In this document: positions 42,329 to 53,942 of the stretch, one piece after another
Layout: the number at the start of each line of letters is the position of its first letter
Position numbering within the stretch: the stretch's first letter is position 1
From: Euclidia mi
Lineage: Eukaryota; Arthropoda; Insecta; Lepidoptera; Erebidae
DNA: 64,000 nucleotides
Direction: 5' to 3'
Assembly: GCA_944739405.2 (NCBI GenBank)
Contig: OX123182.2
Span: forward strand, 45,819,598 to 45,883,597
Program-made: the position numbers and the translations under genes
The notes under the pieces: model-generated
Seen by the model: only the letters and a program-made list of their open reading frames with translations
The model's database searches: none
What the model was told of the DNA's origin: nothing

Positions 42329-45088
42329 ATGGCAAATCCCCCCATCATGAACCACATCAACAAAAACCGGCCCCTAGTCCCCGGCGGCCCCGCTAGTCCT
42401 GGTTATAGTAGCGGCCATGGTAACGGCGGGGCAAGGGGTGCGAAGAATCTCCGGAAGAGATCGGGCTACCACCACCAACGACAATTGGCCCTGGCAACAC
42501 TAAACACGCGCACACTGTGGACCGACGAGAAGATCGTCGAGCTGGAAGAAGAATTGAGCAAGTTGCGATGGGATATCATAGGCCTATCTGAAGTCCGAAG
42601 ACAGGGGGAGGACTCGATAGTTCTCAATTCCAATAACTTGCTCTTCTACCGGGAGGGCGACCAACGGTCCCAAGGTGCTGTCGGGTTCCTCGTCCGCAAA
42701 TCTCTCGTGACCAACGTGGTAAATATCGGGAGTGTGTCGAGCAGGGTAGCGTACCTTATACTCAGAATATCCAAGCTGGCTTCGCTGAAGGTCATACAGG
42801 TATACGCTCCGACCTCGACGCATCCCGATGAGGAGGTGGAGGCCATATACGAGGACATATCTCGGGCTATACATGGCTTCAAAACCCATTACACTGTGGT
42901 CATGGGAGATTTTAACGCGAAACTGGGCAAACGCGACGGTGATGAGCTGAGAGTGGGGCAATTTGGTTATGGGCATCGGAATCCTCGGGGTTACTTGCTG
43001 GCTAGCTTTATGGAGAAGGAAGGACTCTACATGATGAATTCCTTCTTCAAGAAGCGAGAATGCCGCAAGTGGACCTCGGTAAGTCCAGACGGTGCCACCA
43101 AAATGAGATCGACTTTATCATGTCGACGAAGAGGCAGATATTCAATGATGTCTCCGTGATCAATTCATTTAAAGTGGGGAGCGATCACCGAATGGTAAGA
43201 GGTACATTGAATATCTGTACAAGCCTCGAACGGTCAAGGTTGATAAAGTCCACGCTACGACCGGCACCGGTTCATATCCAAAACCCCGAGAGCTATCAGC
43301 TCGAACTCAAGAACCGTTTCGAATGCCTGGGTGAATGCGTAGATGGGGACGAGTACAGTAACGGGTTCGTGGATGCTGTCCATACAACAGGGGCTAAATT
43401 TTTTAAGCCCCAGAAAAGCAAGAGAACCAGCAAAATCTCGGGTCCGACCCTCGAGCTGTTAAAGGAAAGGCGCAAGATGGTTCTGGTATCCTCCGACGAC
43501 ATGCCGAAATATCGGCACCTCAACAGACAGATCTCTAAGTCTCTGACTCGCGATCTCCGCCAATACAACACAAAATGTGTTCGTGAGGCGATCGAGCAGA
43601 ATAAGGGATCCAAAGTGTTCCAAAGGGATCTGTCTGTTGGGCAGAGTCAGCTGACAAAGCTGAAGACGGAAGATGGCAGAAATGTATCGTCCAAGCCTGA
43701 GCTCTTGGAGGAGATCGAAAGGTTCTATGGACAGCTATACACGACAACGCAACAACCCGCAAGTACTCCAAAGTCAGACCCTAGAGCTGGATTGACCCGA
43801 CACTATCCCGGACGTCAGCATGCACGAGATTAGTGTGGCTCTGAAACAGTTTAAAAACAACAAGGCGCCGGGTGATGACGGAATTACGAGCGAGCTTCTG
43901 AAGGCCGGCGGTACACCCGCTAGAGAAGCCCTTCGGAAGCTATTTAATTCCGTCATTCTCGAGGGTAAAACGCAACAGGCATGGCACAGAGGTGTGGTGG
44001 TGCTTTTCTTTAAGAAAGGGGATAAAACCCTCTTAAAGAACTATAGACCCATCACACTTCTGAGCCACGTCTACAAGCTGTTTTTGAGGGTTATCATGAA
44101 TCGTCTCGAGAGCAAGCTAGACGACTTCCAGCCTCCCGAACAAGCCGGTTTCCGTATAGGCTATAGTACCATAGACCACATACATACGCTGCGGCAGGTT
44201 ATACAGAAGTCCGATAACCATCCCCTATGCTTGGCGTTTGTGGACTATAAGAAAGCCTTCGATTCGATCGAAACCTGGGCGTTGCTACAGTCTCTCCAAC
44301 GGTGCCGGATTGACTACCGATATATCGAAGTGCTGAAGTGTTTGTATGAGAACGCCTCTATGTCAGTCCGCCTCCAGGACCAGAGTTCGCAACCTATTCA
44401 ACTCCAGCGAGGGGTGAGAAAGGGGGATGTCATATCCCCGAAACTGTTTACCACTGCGCTGGAGGATGTTTTCAAGCTTTTGGACTGGAATGGACTCGTC
44501 ATCAACATCAACGGCGAGTACATCACTCACCTTCGATTCGCAGACGATATCGTAGTCATGGCTGAGACCATGGAAGACCTAGGCACAATGCTCGATGGCC
44601 TCTGTAGAGTCTCCCAACAAGTAGGTCTTAAGATGAACATGGACAAGACGAAAATCATGTCGAACGTCCATGTTGTACCTGCTCCTATTCAGGTTGGGAA
44701 CTCTACGCTCGAAGTTGTCGACAAGTATATCTACCTCAAGTACAGACAAGTGGTTCAATTAGGTAGGTCCAACTTCGAGAAGGAGGTCAATCGTCAAATT
44801 CAACTCGGTTGGGCAGCGTTCGGGAAGCTACGACATATCTTCTCGTCCGATATCCCGCAGTGTCTCAAGACGAAAGTCTTTGACCAGTGTGTGTTGCCAG
44901 TGATGACTTACGGATCACATGGATACATAGCTCGAAGAACCAATGGCCGTTGGGGCAGAAAGGTTCTGGAGTGGCGGCCACGTACCGGACGACGCAGCAG
45001 AGGTAGGCCCCCCGCAAGGTGGACCGACGATCTCGTCAATATCGCGGGAGGCGGTCGGATGCGGGCGGCTCAAGACCGGTCTGTGTGA
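42329..45088 (+). pseudogene. RTE endonuclease/reverse transcriptase
   Basis: ATG at 42329. Endonuclease: ALATLNTRTL, IIGLSEVRRQG (Glu), KVIQVYAPTS, VVMGDFNAKLG, then after a frameshift near 43095 KNEIDFIMS-like and GSDHRMVRG (His). A second frameshift lies near 43800. RT: NNKAPGDDGITSELLKAG, NYRPITLLSHVYKLFLRVI, motif A AFVDYKKAFDSIE, RGVRKGDVISPKLF, catalytic RFADDIVVMAE and LKMNMDKTK. The tail reads MTYGS then abruptly HGYIARRTNGRWG: about 45 residues normal for the family are deleted between them without breaking the frame. The terminal RRSRGRPPARWTDDL is present. A TGA at 45086-45088 replaces the Trp near the C-terminus. The protein would nick DNA and reverse-transcribe the element RNA. 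Confidence 0.88.
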
Positions 45089-45152
45089 AGAAACTTGGGG
45101 GAGACCTTTGTCCAGCAGCGGACGTCGTTTGGCTGATATGATGATTCAAGTC

Positions 45153-45856
45153 AAATTTAAATAGTCAAATCTAAATAGATCGTTTTTAGTTCTGATTCAA
45201 AGTTTTCTGACATGACAAATTGGGTATTATGAGTTAGTATAATTAAACAAGTTGAAACAAATGAAAGCAAACCCTTTGAATGGTTATTAATTACCAGTGT
45301 GACCAATACCAGAAACTATTTAGTATATTGAAGAGATTATAAGCATAATAAGTCATCTATTGTAAGTGAATAGCAACCTAATATGCAGTCGCCAATTCAT
45401 ATCACAGGCTAAACTGACCTCGAAAATAGAACTACACTAATTGACCAAGTGAATTAAGCAAATGGATGATATGTGACTTGCCCATCCGTCATTTAAGCTG
45501 AAAGTTTAAATATTATAATGTGTGAAATCTTCTGCAAATTGTGGTTATAAAATTCTCTCGTTTCTGACTGACTGACAGACAACGCAAAACTAAAATTATT
45601 GAGCACAAGAAGCTAAAATCTGGCATGTATATTCCTTGGAGCCCTAAGAAAAGATTTCTCGAAATTCATACTGGATCGGGCAGAAACAATACAATTTAAA
45701 AATATTCGGGCGTAGCTGTGGGTATCTCTTTTAATAATATAAAAGAAACGCGTAAAGGAAATACCACTCAATGCTGTTTTAATTTTTGTGTGGAAACCTA
45801 CAACACCTCTCTAGTAGCTAAATGGCAAGGCGACCGCCTAAACCACAACGCTTCTC
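45153..45856. repeat. spacer with dispersed repeat at 45545-45690
   Basis: No gene. The 45545-45690 part (ttctgactgactgacagac, gcatgtatattccttggag, cggatcgggcaga-like end) is related to 2946-3060. The rest is AT-rich and unassigned. Confidence 0.45.
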
Positions 45857-46482
45857 AGGCAGTAATGTTATTTCCCCCCCGTAGGATCTCCACCTTGTTG
45901 TGGTGGGGGGGGGGCTCAGTAACCGTGGATTGGACACCCGCGGTGAAACTAAGAGAGATCCCAGGAGTGGACGTTCCGCGTGGGTTTAGAGGGGCCTGCG
46001 CAGGATGCGTTCAACGGTGCGGGTGCGGGGGACAGTTCTGTCTGTCCCTCGCAGTCGGGCGCGGTCGCGGGAGGAGAGGCGTGTCGGTGATGCGTTGCCG
46101 CGCGCCCTATCTCCCGCGACCAAATGGGGGCGCACCATTCGATGCGTCGCGGTGGGGCGCAGAGGAAGAGGAGATGCGGTGTTGCGTTGCCTTCCTCCCT
46201 ATACTCTGCGGCCGCTGGGTGTATTGGCGGCGGAGCCCAACACCTTATTCCGCCGAAAGGGGGTTTTGTTCGGGGCCTGCCTGACCATCTGACAGGCCAA
46301 TACCCGTCGGGGGGTAGCGACGAATGCTTATGCGATTTCCTACCCTCCGACACACGGGTACATGAGAAAGTTGAGGTGGTTTTTAGTGGTTACACCACAT
46401 ACTCCGGCTCTCATTTCCCCAAGAGTCGGAGATCCGAAGGGATTTTCCACCACGTAAAACAAAAAAGGCAGTAATGTTATTT
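45857..46482 (+). mobile_element. complete GC-rich short retroelement with 17-bp target duplication
   Basis: The element (45874-46465, ~590 bp) is flanked by aggcagtaatgttattt at 45857-45873 and 46466-46482. It starts with a C run and tgttgtggtggggg, is over 60% GC by eye, and ends accacgtaaaacaaaaaa. The long duplication and A-rich end point to target-primed insertion. It has several overlapping open frames, none with RT or endonuclease motifs, so it is non-autonomous. A truncated sister is at 2432-2648. Confidence 0.9.
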
Positions 46483-46542
46483 AAACCTACTGTATTTGGG
46501 CCGCACCACCCGCATGTGTTGATTATCGTGACAAGCGATAGA

Positions 46543-46868
46543 CTATGAACCACAGAAATAAATAGTAATAGAATGGTGAATGTCACGTCATCGCGTACAT
46601 TTCGCGCGTGCCACATTTCAGCAAGCCCCGCCCACAGTGACGTATAGATATTGAGGGGACACTAAGGAATTATTATCGATGTGTGTGTGTGATGTAGCTG
46701 TGGAAAATTTAATTATGTCATTGTTTATATAAAAACAGACCATTGCTGATTGTCAGGCAGAATAATGTTGTACAACATGTGTAAACACATGCGCTATAGT
46801 GCAATAGTTTGACACGCGCACCACGCCCATGTCACCGTTCTATTACTATTTATTTCTGTGCTATGAAC
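46543..46868. mobile_element. 310-bp MITE with ~30-bp TIRs and 8-bp target duplication
   Basis: ctatgaac occurs at 46543-46550 and 46861-46868. The element (46551-46860) begins cacagaaataaatagtaata, and its end is the reverse complement, 28 of 30 bases agreeing. No coding capacity. An 8-bp duplication fits hAT or P superfamilies; the TIR start CA fits both loosely. Confidence 0.93.
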
Positions 46869-46996
46869 TAATCTAATGTAGGTACAGGCTACTATATCAA
46901 TTACTGCAAATAATCATCAATATCCTTTCAGTAGCCATTGCGTGAAACAATAAGAAACATCAGTCAATCCTCGAACACTATCAGGGCTATTACACA

Positions 46997-47375
46997 TATA
47001 GGGTGTCACAAGACCCTTAACGAAAACTGAAATCCCATGTTGTACCAATCACTACGAACATTTTTTACTTCGTCACCATACCTGGTTTATTACTGGTTCA
47101 GGAGATATTGAAGCTCAAAGTTAGGATGTAATTTTTCTAATTAAGTACAAAATTGATGCATTTACCCCGCCAATATGTTCTTTAGATGCCCTACGACCCA
47201 TGGATAAGTAGGTATTTCGAGCATTGCACGCGCGCGCTTTTAATTGCGGCTTGAAAAATGTGAAAACTTAAAAAATATTTGATTCCCAGATATTACTTTT
47301 GGTTAGTATGACTTGGCATGATGTCCCCAACGAGTAGATTTCGGCTTGGTGATAGGTCTTGTGACATCCTGTATA
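46997..47375. mobile_element. ~380-bp MITE-like element
   Basis: Left tatagggtgtcacaagacc faces right ggtcttgtgacatcctgtata (inverted, one or two changes). The flanks could give a TA duplication. No coding sequence is seen inside. Confidence 0.6.
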
Positions 47376-47439
47376 AGTAGGATTAGTATATAAATATAAC
47401 TAGATATACTATTATAATAAACCTTAGCTGCATACCCAA

Positions 47440-47665
47440 GCTATAATGGTGAACGAGCAGTATCGGACTGCCGAGACGATGATGTCAGGTTCAATCCGCA
47501 GGTACCCAGGGCACACACCTCTGACTTTTCGAAGTTGTGTGTATTAAAAATGTTAATTATCGCTTGTTTAATAATGTTCCTAGTAGATGGCAATAATATG
47601 CTCGCCCTCTATTACATTGGGACCGATACATAACTGGCGAAGTATGGGTGTGTGCTTATGTTTTG
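47440..47665 (+). mobile_element. SINE family 1c copy
   Basis: Matches 40118-40345: gactgccgagacgatg, tgacttttcgaagttgtgtg, tgttaattatcgcttgttta, aatatgctcgccctctatta and ataactggcgaagtatgggt. The first bases of the head and the last part of the tail are worn or missing. Confidence 0.75.
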
Positions 47666-50600
47666 TCATATGTATCTTAAAAAGGGAATTCGATTTGCCT
47701 AATTAAACCTACCTTAAACCGAATGAAGTTCTTAACTATTAGAGCTGTATTCGTCATTAACGAAGTGTTAGCACTTTAGGTTCTGTTTATCAAATGTTGA
47801 CTCACGGACGAGCGTTCCGGCAACAATACGCGGCTCCAGCCAACTGCATCTACAGTTTTATGATTTAGAATGCATTTCTAGTTCATTTTATGCAGCAGCA
47901 AAACATTTCAAGCAGCTCTAAATTGATCGTAGATGGAATGTTTTAAGAGTTGTGAGTTAGCTTTTAGATATTATACGACATCGTTTTCTTTTTATTCGTT
48001 GCTCTCTTGACAGAGCGGTTCTGGTCGTCATCCTAGTATGGGCAGAGAAAATTTGTTTCACGAGTTCACGCCGTCTCTTTATGCTAGAAAGCCTGAAATT
48101 TAAATTAATTCAAAGAATCATAAGTTAACATTAATAATACCAAATATTTTTAACAGAAAAATGCTCAATTTTCTTGATATTAACTTATTTTATTACCTGT
48201 GAACCAACCATATTTTTTTCGGATGTGATTCGAAGACATCTATCAATTCTATTACTGAGAATTTATCTTTACTATATTATGGATAAGATAGAGAATTTTT
48301 AGAATCGTATTGGTAGTTTGAGAGTTCACTTCCGACATCTAATTTTGCCAATTATTTTATAAATTAAAAACTATAAATATTGCTTCTGATGTTTAGCACA
48401 ATGATTATCTAATATTATCGTCTGCAGAATAAATCAATAACAAACTTTTACCCAATAAAAGTAATACTTTATTCATTAAGAAAAAAAGTTAGTACGTTAG
48501 TTATTTATAGGCTATTTTCCTTTATTTATTGTTCACGTCACATTGTTACATTTTATTGTGTACCAAAACAAATAGACGAAAACAAACAAATACGTTTGTG
48601 GTTTTATACGTAAATGGATTTGGATTCTCCGCTCTGACCACTATAAGGCTTTATGTAACAAAGGCCTCGACTCATTCTGTTTCCTTTTACGTATAAATTT
48701 CATAATACAGGAGCCAAACATCACTCAAAGGCTGATGAAAGTAAACAAAAGCATTGTTACATCTACTTTCTCTAGGGAGTTTGCCTAAAGCGTACACACA
48801 ATTTCGCTCGAACACTTGGTATCATACGTCGTGTGGCTCCCTTGGTATACATGTGTGCAACATTGTTTCAGTTCAAAACATCACTCATGCGCTCGTCTGA
48901 GCCAGTAGTTCCTAAAGCAAATGAACCTTCACTTACATAGACAAACTATGCGCGGCGTCTTTAAAGGACAATGGGGTTTGGAAGTACGCACTTTCTAGTG
49001 CCTCATGGTTTTGTGATGAATGAATTCAATGGATTTTTTTCTAGAAACGTTCTTCCATAAAAATAACATTCAACAATTTATTAAACTCTTTCTCTGTGAA
49101 GGTATCCTAACAAAATAATTCTTGTAAAAATTCGGAGAACTCTCTGGATTAAATTTATGATTTTATCGGCATATATTTTTCTACCGTCCTATTCAACAGT
49201 GCTTACCTATGATCAGTACGAGTTATTAAAAAAAAAAAAGTGTCGCAAGGTTATTACTGTTTTTCAGCCGATAGCAGTCTGTCTATACATTAATGATTAC
49301 AAGTGGCGTTATTTTTCGAATAAAAAATATTTTTGTTCGAAACCAACGCCATTTCCAAATCAGTAGAATTCTTAACTTAAAATTCACGCCAGCTATGTAC
49401 GCGCTACAAAGTTTACGACGCATTACGTTAGCAGTGCTTATCTCAACGATGATTTCAAGGCATTTTGCTTAGAAACAAATTCTTAATGTCGTTGCATACG
49501 TAACATGGAGAGACGAAACGAGGCCGAAAACGGAAACTGGGCTGTATACACAGTTTGTCGCAAAGTTTTGTTTTATCTCGTGACGTCAAACATTCACCTC
49601 TGACTATTTGTTATGGAAGCTGCAGTTTTGGTTATAAATTGTGAATTTTGAGGGAATGGCGAGACTTTTAAGTGTAAGTCTCATTTAATATTTATATTCA
49701 ATGGAGAACGTTACCAATTTCCTTACTTACAAAACTGAAGTCTCACTTTAAAATACTTACCTGAGTTTAAATTAACTGTTATTTATAAATGATTTTTACA
49801 AATTGTCTAGCTTATCCCTAATTTTTTTGATATTTGAATTCCATTTCATTAAATATATACATAAAACTGAGATACCTAGTTATGTCTGACGGTATATCTT
49901 ACCTACGAAAATGACTGGCCGATATTCTTTAACTCGATCAGAAGGGCTCGATTGAAGAGTAGTTTACCAACAAGCATGTTCGAATAACGCGTTGAGAGTA
50001 AAGTAAGCAAGAAAGATATTCTATATCATAGAAAATGGAAATCAGTTGTATTTGTCTGGCCTTTCTAAATGTAGATGTGAAATTTTAAATTGATACTCCT
50101 CTATGGATGAAAAAATCTGAATATTGTTTCAGATAGAAATTTAGACCGTCCCTTAAATTTTTACTAAAGGTTGAATAAAATATTGCTAATTGAATGATTA
50201 TATGTCCTACTAGAGATTTGCCGCCGCTATACTCGCAGCTACGCACCATTTTTTGATTCGTCGAGCATTTCGAGTAACCCTTTTTTAGTGCGGTAATCCC
50301 TAAGAAACATACATGCCAAATTTTATCTTTTTGCGCCTAATAGCCTGTAGTTGTAAGCCTGTAGCTTGTCTGTCAGTCAGTCAGTAATACAAGACAAGAA
50401 AATAATTTTATATATACTGACACAAACAACAAATTTACCTGTTCTCAGCAATTCCATATAACTAAGTACGATGATAGTTGTATTCTCCTAGCTTTTTTAC
50501 TTAATAGCGTTGAAGCCTTGGGCATTCCCTCGACGCGGGACGTACGACTCGCGGGCACTCACTATTGTTCTCTAAGACACACTTCCCAATGACAATCCTA

Positions 50601-51190
50601 CAAATATACTCGTATGATGTTTACATTCGCAAACACTTGGGAATCACTTTATCTTTATGAGTTTCGAACCTGTTTTTGTATTTTCTTTTGCCGTCAGGCG
50701 GTTTTCTTTTGCAAATTGTACTTGGTTGGTTGACTTGATTTTCGATTCAAGAAACTATTGTTGACAGGAAGCTTAGTGTCCGATAAAAAAATATGGTAGG
50801 AAAGTAAAAACATGGTAGTGAGAATTGCATAAACTGAAGCGGCAATTACGACACATATATATATTAGAAATTTTCATGTATCTTATATGTGTATTGATCA
50901 TGCACGATCAATAGTATATTTATGTTCGCCACTGTTATTCTGATTGTTTATTACTCTTGTAATTTGTTCCTCAAAGCTCTTGTTATAAACAAACAGAAAG
51001 CCTATTGTAAATTGTAAAAAAACATACCATGAATAATATCGAATATTCATCGCATTGTTATTATTGTACACGATTTAAGCAGTAAAGATGATTTGATTTA
51101 TGATATCAACATTCAATTAAATAATTATGTCAATTATTATTCTATACGTAGGTAATAATATGTGGACTTCTAAATTATAACGAAATAGAC
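47666..51190. other. AT-rich spacer, no gene seen
   Basis: No supported coding region over about 3.5 kb. The frame at 49157-49366 has no recognised motif. A short trace of a dispersed repeat (gtagcttgtctgtcagtcag) is at 50349-50390, shared with 3790-3825. This is the longest stretch without an identified element. Confidence 0.5.
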
Positions 51191-51395
51191 TGTAGCGGCT
51201 GCTCACGCTACAAATTATAGACAAGGCACGATATTGTGTAAGTGCGGCGCGGCAGTCGTCTTCCCGCTCCCATACAGTTAGGTTGTAGATTTGTAGTATA
51301 TTTTTATTGTAACCTGGTACCAGTAAAAGTATATATTTCGTCTTTCGTATCTTTCTTTTATCTCTACACACATCATCTTCACTTAACCCGCTACA
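51191..51395 (+). repeat. 5' LTR of the TRIM-like element
   Basis: Begins tgtagcggctgctcacgcta, ends acccgctaca. Contains aaaagtatatatttcg (TATA-like) at about 51326-51341. Confidence 0.93.
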
Positions 51396-51414
51396 TTGGT
51401 GACCCCCGACATCG
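51396..51414 (+). promoter_or_regulatory. primer-binding site of the TRIM-like element
   Basis: ttggtgacccccgacatcg begins immediately after the LTR end, the position and TGG start expected for a tRNA primer site. Confidence 0.7.
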
Positions 51415-52347
51415 AAGACGCAACCTTCGGCTCAACCTTCGGCAATGCGGCATCGACGCACGTACACATGGTCAGCGGACTCAAACAAGCGCATGTGCAG
51501 CGTGGCAACAGCGTGCAGCCAAGCAGCCTGGACACGGAGACATCCTGGACTCATGGGAGACGACTCGCCCTTTTTCTACGACCAAAAGGGCTTACGACCT
51601 AACTGCGGAGAACACCTGAGTCAGGACACGTGGAACCTAAAAGTAGAACATACAATACCTACGAACAACAGCGATCACGGCAATATGGGCAGCAGGAGAA
51701 TTCCGGAGCGGCATACGACGGCGGCGGCACTCTGTAGGACAGTGCGTACGTCGAGGCACAACGCGTAAGGCGTATTGACCTTGGTGGCGAGGCAGCATTC
51801 CGCACCAAGACGAATAATACGCAGCACACTCCGAGGACGAGATCGACACGGGACCGGCGCGGGTGGCACTCTATAGGACAGTGCACGCGTCGATGCGGCT
51901 GATCACACTTGGAGGCGAGGACGGATACCGCTCAGTGTTGGATAGCACACCCTGTCATCTCTCATCACGGCCCAGGCAGCACGAGACGTATTTGTGTCTT
52001 CGTACGACCAGCTCTTTCTACAAGCGGCTTACGAAGAACAAATGAAGTTGATTGAAATTGACTGTGTTGTTGTGTTTTAAATTAGAGAAACTTATAGCTG
52101 TTCTAAAAATAGGCACATAGTTTATCGAGAGTCCCACATTATATCGTTATAGTATTTATTTTAGTTTGCATTCTCAGAACTAGCGCTCCGGTTACTTGAT
52201 ACATGTTTGTGTGACGTGAGTCGAGCGCTAGTGTATCTGATTAGCTAAATAGTTGCCTCAGTATTATTTTATGTTATTGTTTCTTGTATGTAGTCATTAC
52301 CAATTTCTTTTTTTCTGAATTGTATAATGTTCTTTTATTTTTTTTAT
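51415..52347 (+). pseudogene. TRIM interior with possible degraded gag frames
   Basis: The first 600 bases are GC-rich with open frames in several phases (for example AACVSNKR-type text near 51445 and HHLHLTRYIGDPRHRRRN near 51380), none containing a recognisable capsid or zinc-knuckle motif. A unit ggcactct-taggacagtgc followed by gtcga is present twice, at about 51726 and 51867. The second half is AT-rich. It may be a leader plus a gag remnant of a Gypsy-type parent. Confidence 0.35.
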
Positions 52348-52361
52348 AAAGGGGGGAGTAT
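52348..52361 (+). promoter_or_regulatory. polypurine tract
   Basis: aaaggggggagtat lies directly before the 3' LTR, the plus-strand primer position. Confidence 0.75.
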
Positions 52362-52566
52362 TGTAGCGGCTGCTGACGCTACAAATTATAGACAAGGCAC
52401 GATATTGTGTAAGTGCGGCGTGGCAGTCGTCTTCCCGCTCCCATACAGTTAGGTCGTAGATTTGTAGTATATTTTTATTGTAACCTGGTACCAGTAAAAG
52501 TATATATTTCGTCTTTCGTATCTTTCTTTTATCTCTACACACATCATCTTCACATAACCCCCTACA
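52362..52566 (+). repeat. 3' LTR of the TRIM-like element
   Basis: Same as the 5' LTR apart from about five substitutions (for example gctgacg for gctcacg, and ccccctaca for cccgctaca). Confidence 0.93.
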
Positions 52567-53942
52567 ACACTATTATCCTAATACGTTTAATGAAGAGTAT
52601 TGTAAAAAAATACTTTACATAACAAGGCTTCATACACAGCAAACTCAAATTACTATGAAAATTTTCAATGTAACCCAGATTTTTTTGTAAAAATACGAAC
52701 ATTGTTCCACAACAATACCGTGGCAGAACTTTTTGATGTAGACAAACGCCTTTATATCCAATATAACAAAACTTGAGCGCAGAGTTTTTCATAAAGTGGC
52801 AACCCTAAGAAAACAGCGTCAGACAGAAAAGCAGTCTCACTTTATACAATGATTATAATAAAATGGAAAATTAAAAATCGCTGTGTTTATGTATTCAACG
52901 CGCAGTCGTCGCAAATATTTTTGTCATATTGGTCGAATAAAAGTTTGTGTGTTATTCACATCACGCATGCGATAAGGGCCACCGCTTCCCCGGCTTACAC
53001 TGACCTTAAAGTATATTGTAGTCACTTGCGCCAGTTATCCCGGTGCAGGAACCTAACTTTATATTCAACTCGTGCTTTCAAACTTCGCGAAGCACGTTTC
53101 GCCGGCAGAGGTTATTTGCATGTCACCTTTACGTTCGTCTGCCATTAGGAGTCATATTGTTATATTACACCAGCACTACCCAAACCTTGGAAATATTGTT
53201 TAATGTCCCGGCTGAAACATGGAAACGTGAGGGATTTGAATTGTGGTTTTTAGGCCAGAATAAAAAATGTGACGAGTGTGAGTTTTGCTCCGAATGTCAT
53301 TTTATAAAATTGTAGCAGTATATATTATAAGACGTACCCTTATCACCTATAAGAAATTCAGAGGAAAGAACCCTATGTCCTTTTTTATGCTATCTTTTCA
53401 TATTCATGTCGACCGGTTCAGTAGTTACAGCATGAAAGCACGACTAACAAACAACAAATTCACAATGGCATTGAAATATTTTTCTCGATGGAAATTCATA
53501 CGTATAGGGATTAATTTTCAGCAAATGTGAATCATAGGTTTTAAAACATAATGTATAATCGATTCTATCAAAAAGACTTTTTATTTCGAATGGTTTGAAC
53601 GTCAGTTTTGTTAAGTTCACAAAAATTATAACCCGACTACGTAAAAAAGGGGTCTAAAAAGAACGAAACAAGACATAGCTCATTCAGATATAAATCCAGT
53701 AAAGTATACGTACAGAAATGCTCAAGAGGTGGTCGCACCTATTGCATACCTAATTGAAGAACTTTTTTAATTTAATTATTTTGCGTATCCCGATGGGGTA
53801 TGTGAACTAACTGTGCAATATTTACATTGTCACATTTTAAGAAAGACAGAAAAATACGTACATAATTCAAAGCGTCTGAATAGTAAGTACAACCGCGTTT
53901 TAAACTTATATTTGAAGCGAAATTGTAGCATGTGCCTATGAA
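52567..53942. other. spacer without recognisable genes
   Basis: Several short frames (52849-53148, 53043-53315, 53285-53530) show no motif I can identify. The second ends in a Cys-containing run CDECEFCSECH, which could be chance. No gene is called. Confidence 0.4.

Larger units (their letters stand above)
42104..45152 (+). mobile_element. RTE-clade LINE, near full length, defective
   Basis: The 5' end begins near gttggcgtcgggacg. A structured 5' UTR (long hairpin 42137-42186) precedes a single long ORF. The 3' end is tttgtccagcagcggacgtc followed by gtttggctgatatgatgat. No clear target duplication is seen. Two frameshifts, a ~45-codon deletion and a near-terminal stop disable it. Confidence 0.85.
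51191..52566 (+). mobile_element. TRIM-like LTR element (205-bp LTRs, no pol)
   Basis: LTRs of 205 bp at 51191-51395 and 52362-52566, both tgtagcggct...ctaca, differ at about five positions. A primer site ttggtgacccccgacatcg follows the first, and a polypurine run aaaggggggag precedes the second. The ~970-bp interior has no RT, RNase H or integrase motif, so it is non-autonomous and must borrow proteins from a Gypsy-type partner. No convincing target duplication (agac versus acac). Confidence 0.9.

Noticed and set aside
45718..46292. 188-codon and other GC-rich frames as genes
   Set aside because: They span the boundary of the inserted GC-rich retroelement and overlap in several phases.
53043..53315. 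Cys-containing frame (CDECEFCSECH) as a zinc-finger gene
   Set aside because: Single short Cys run, no spacing of a known finger, no supporting context.
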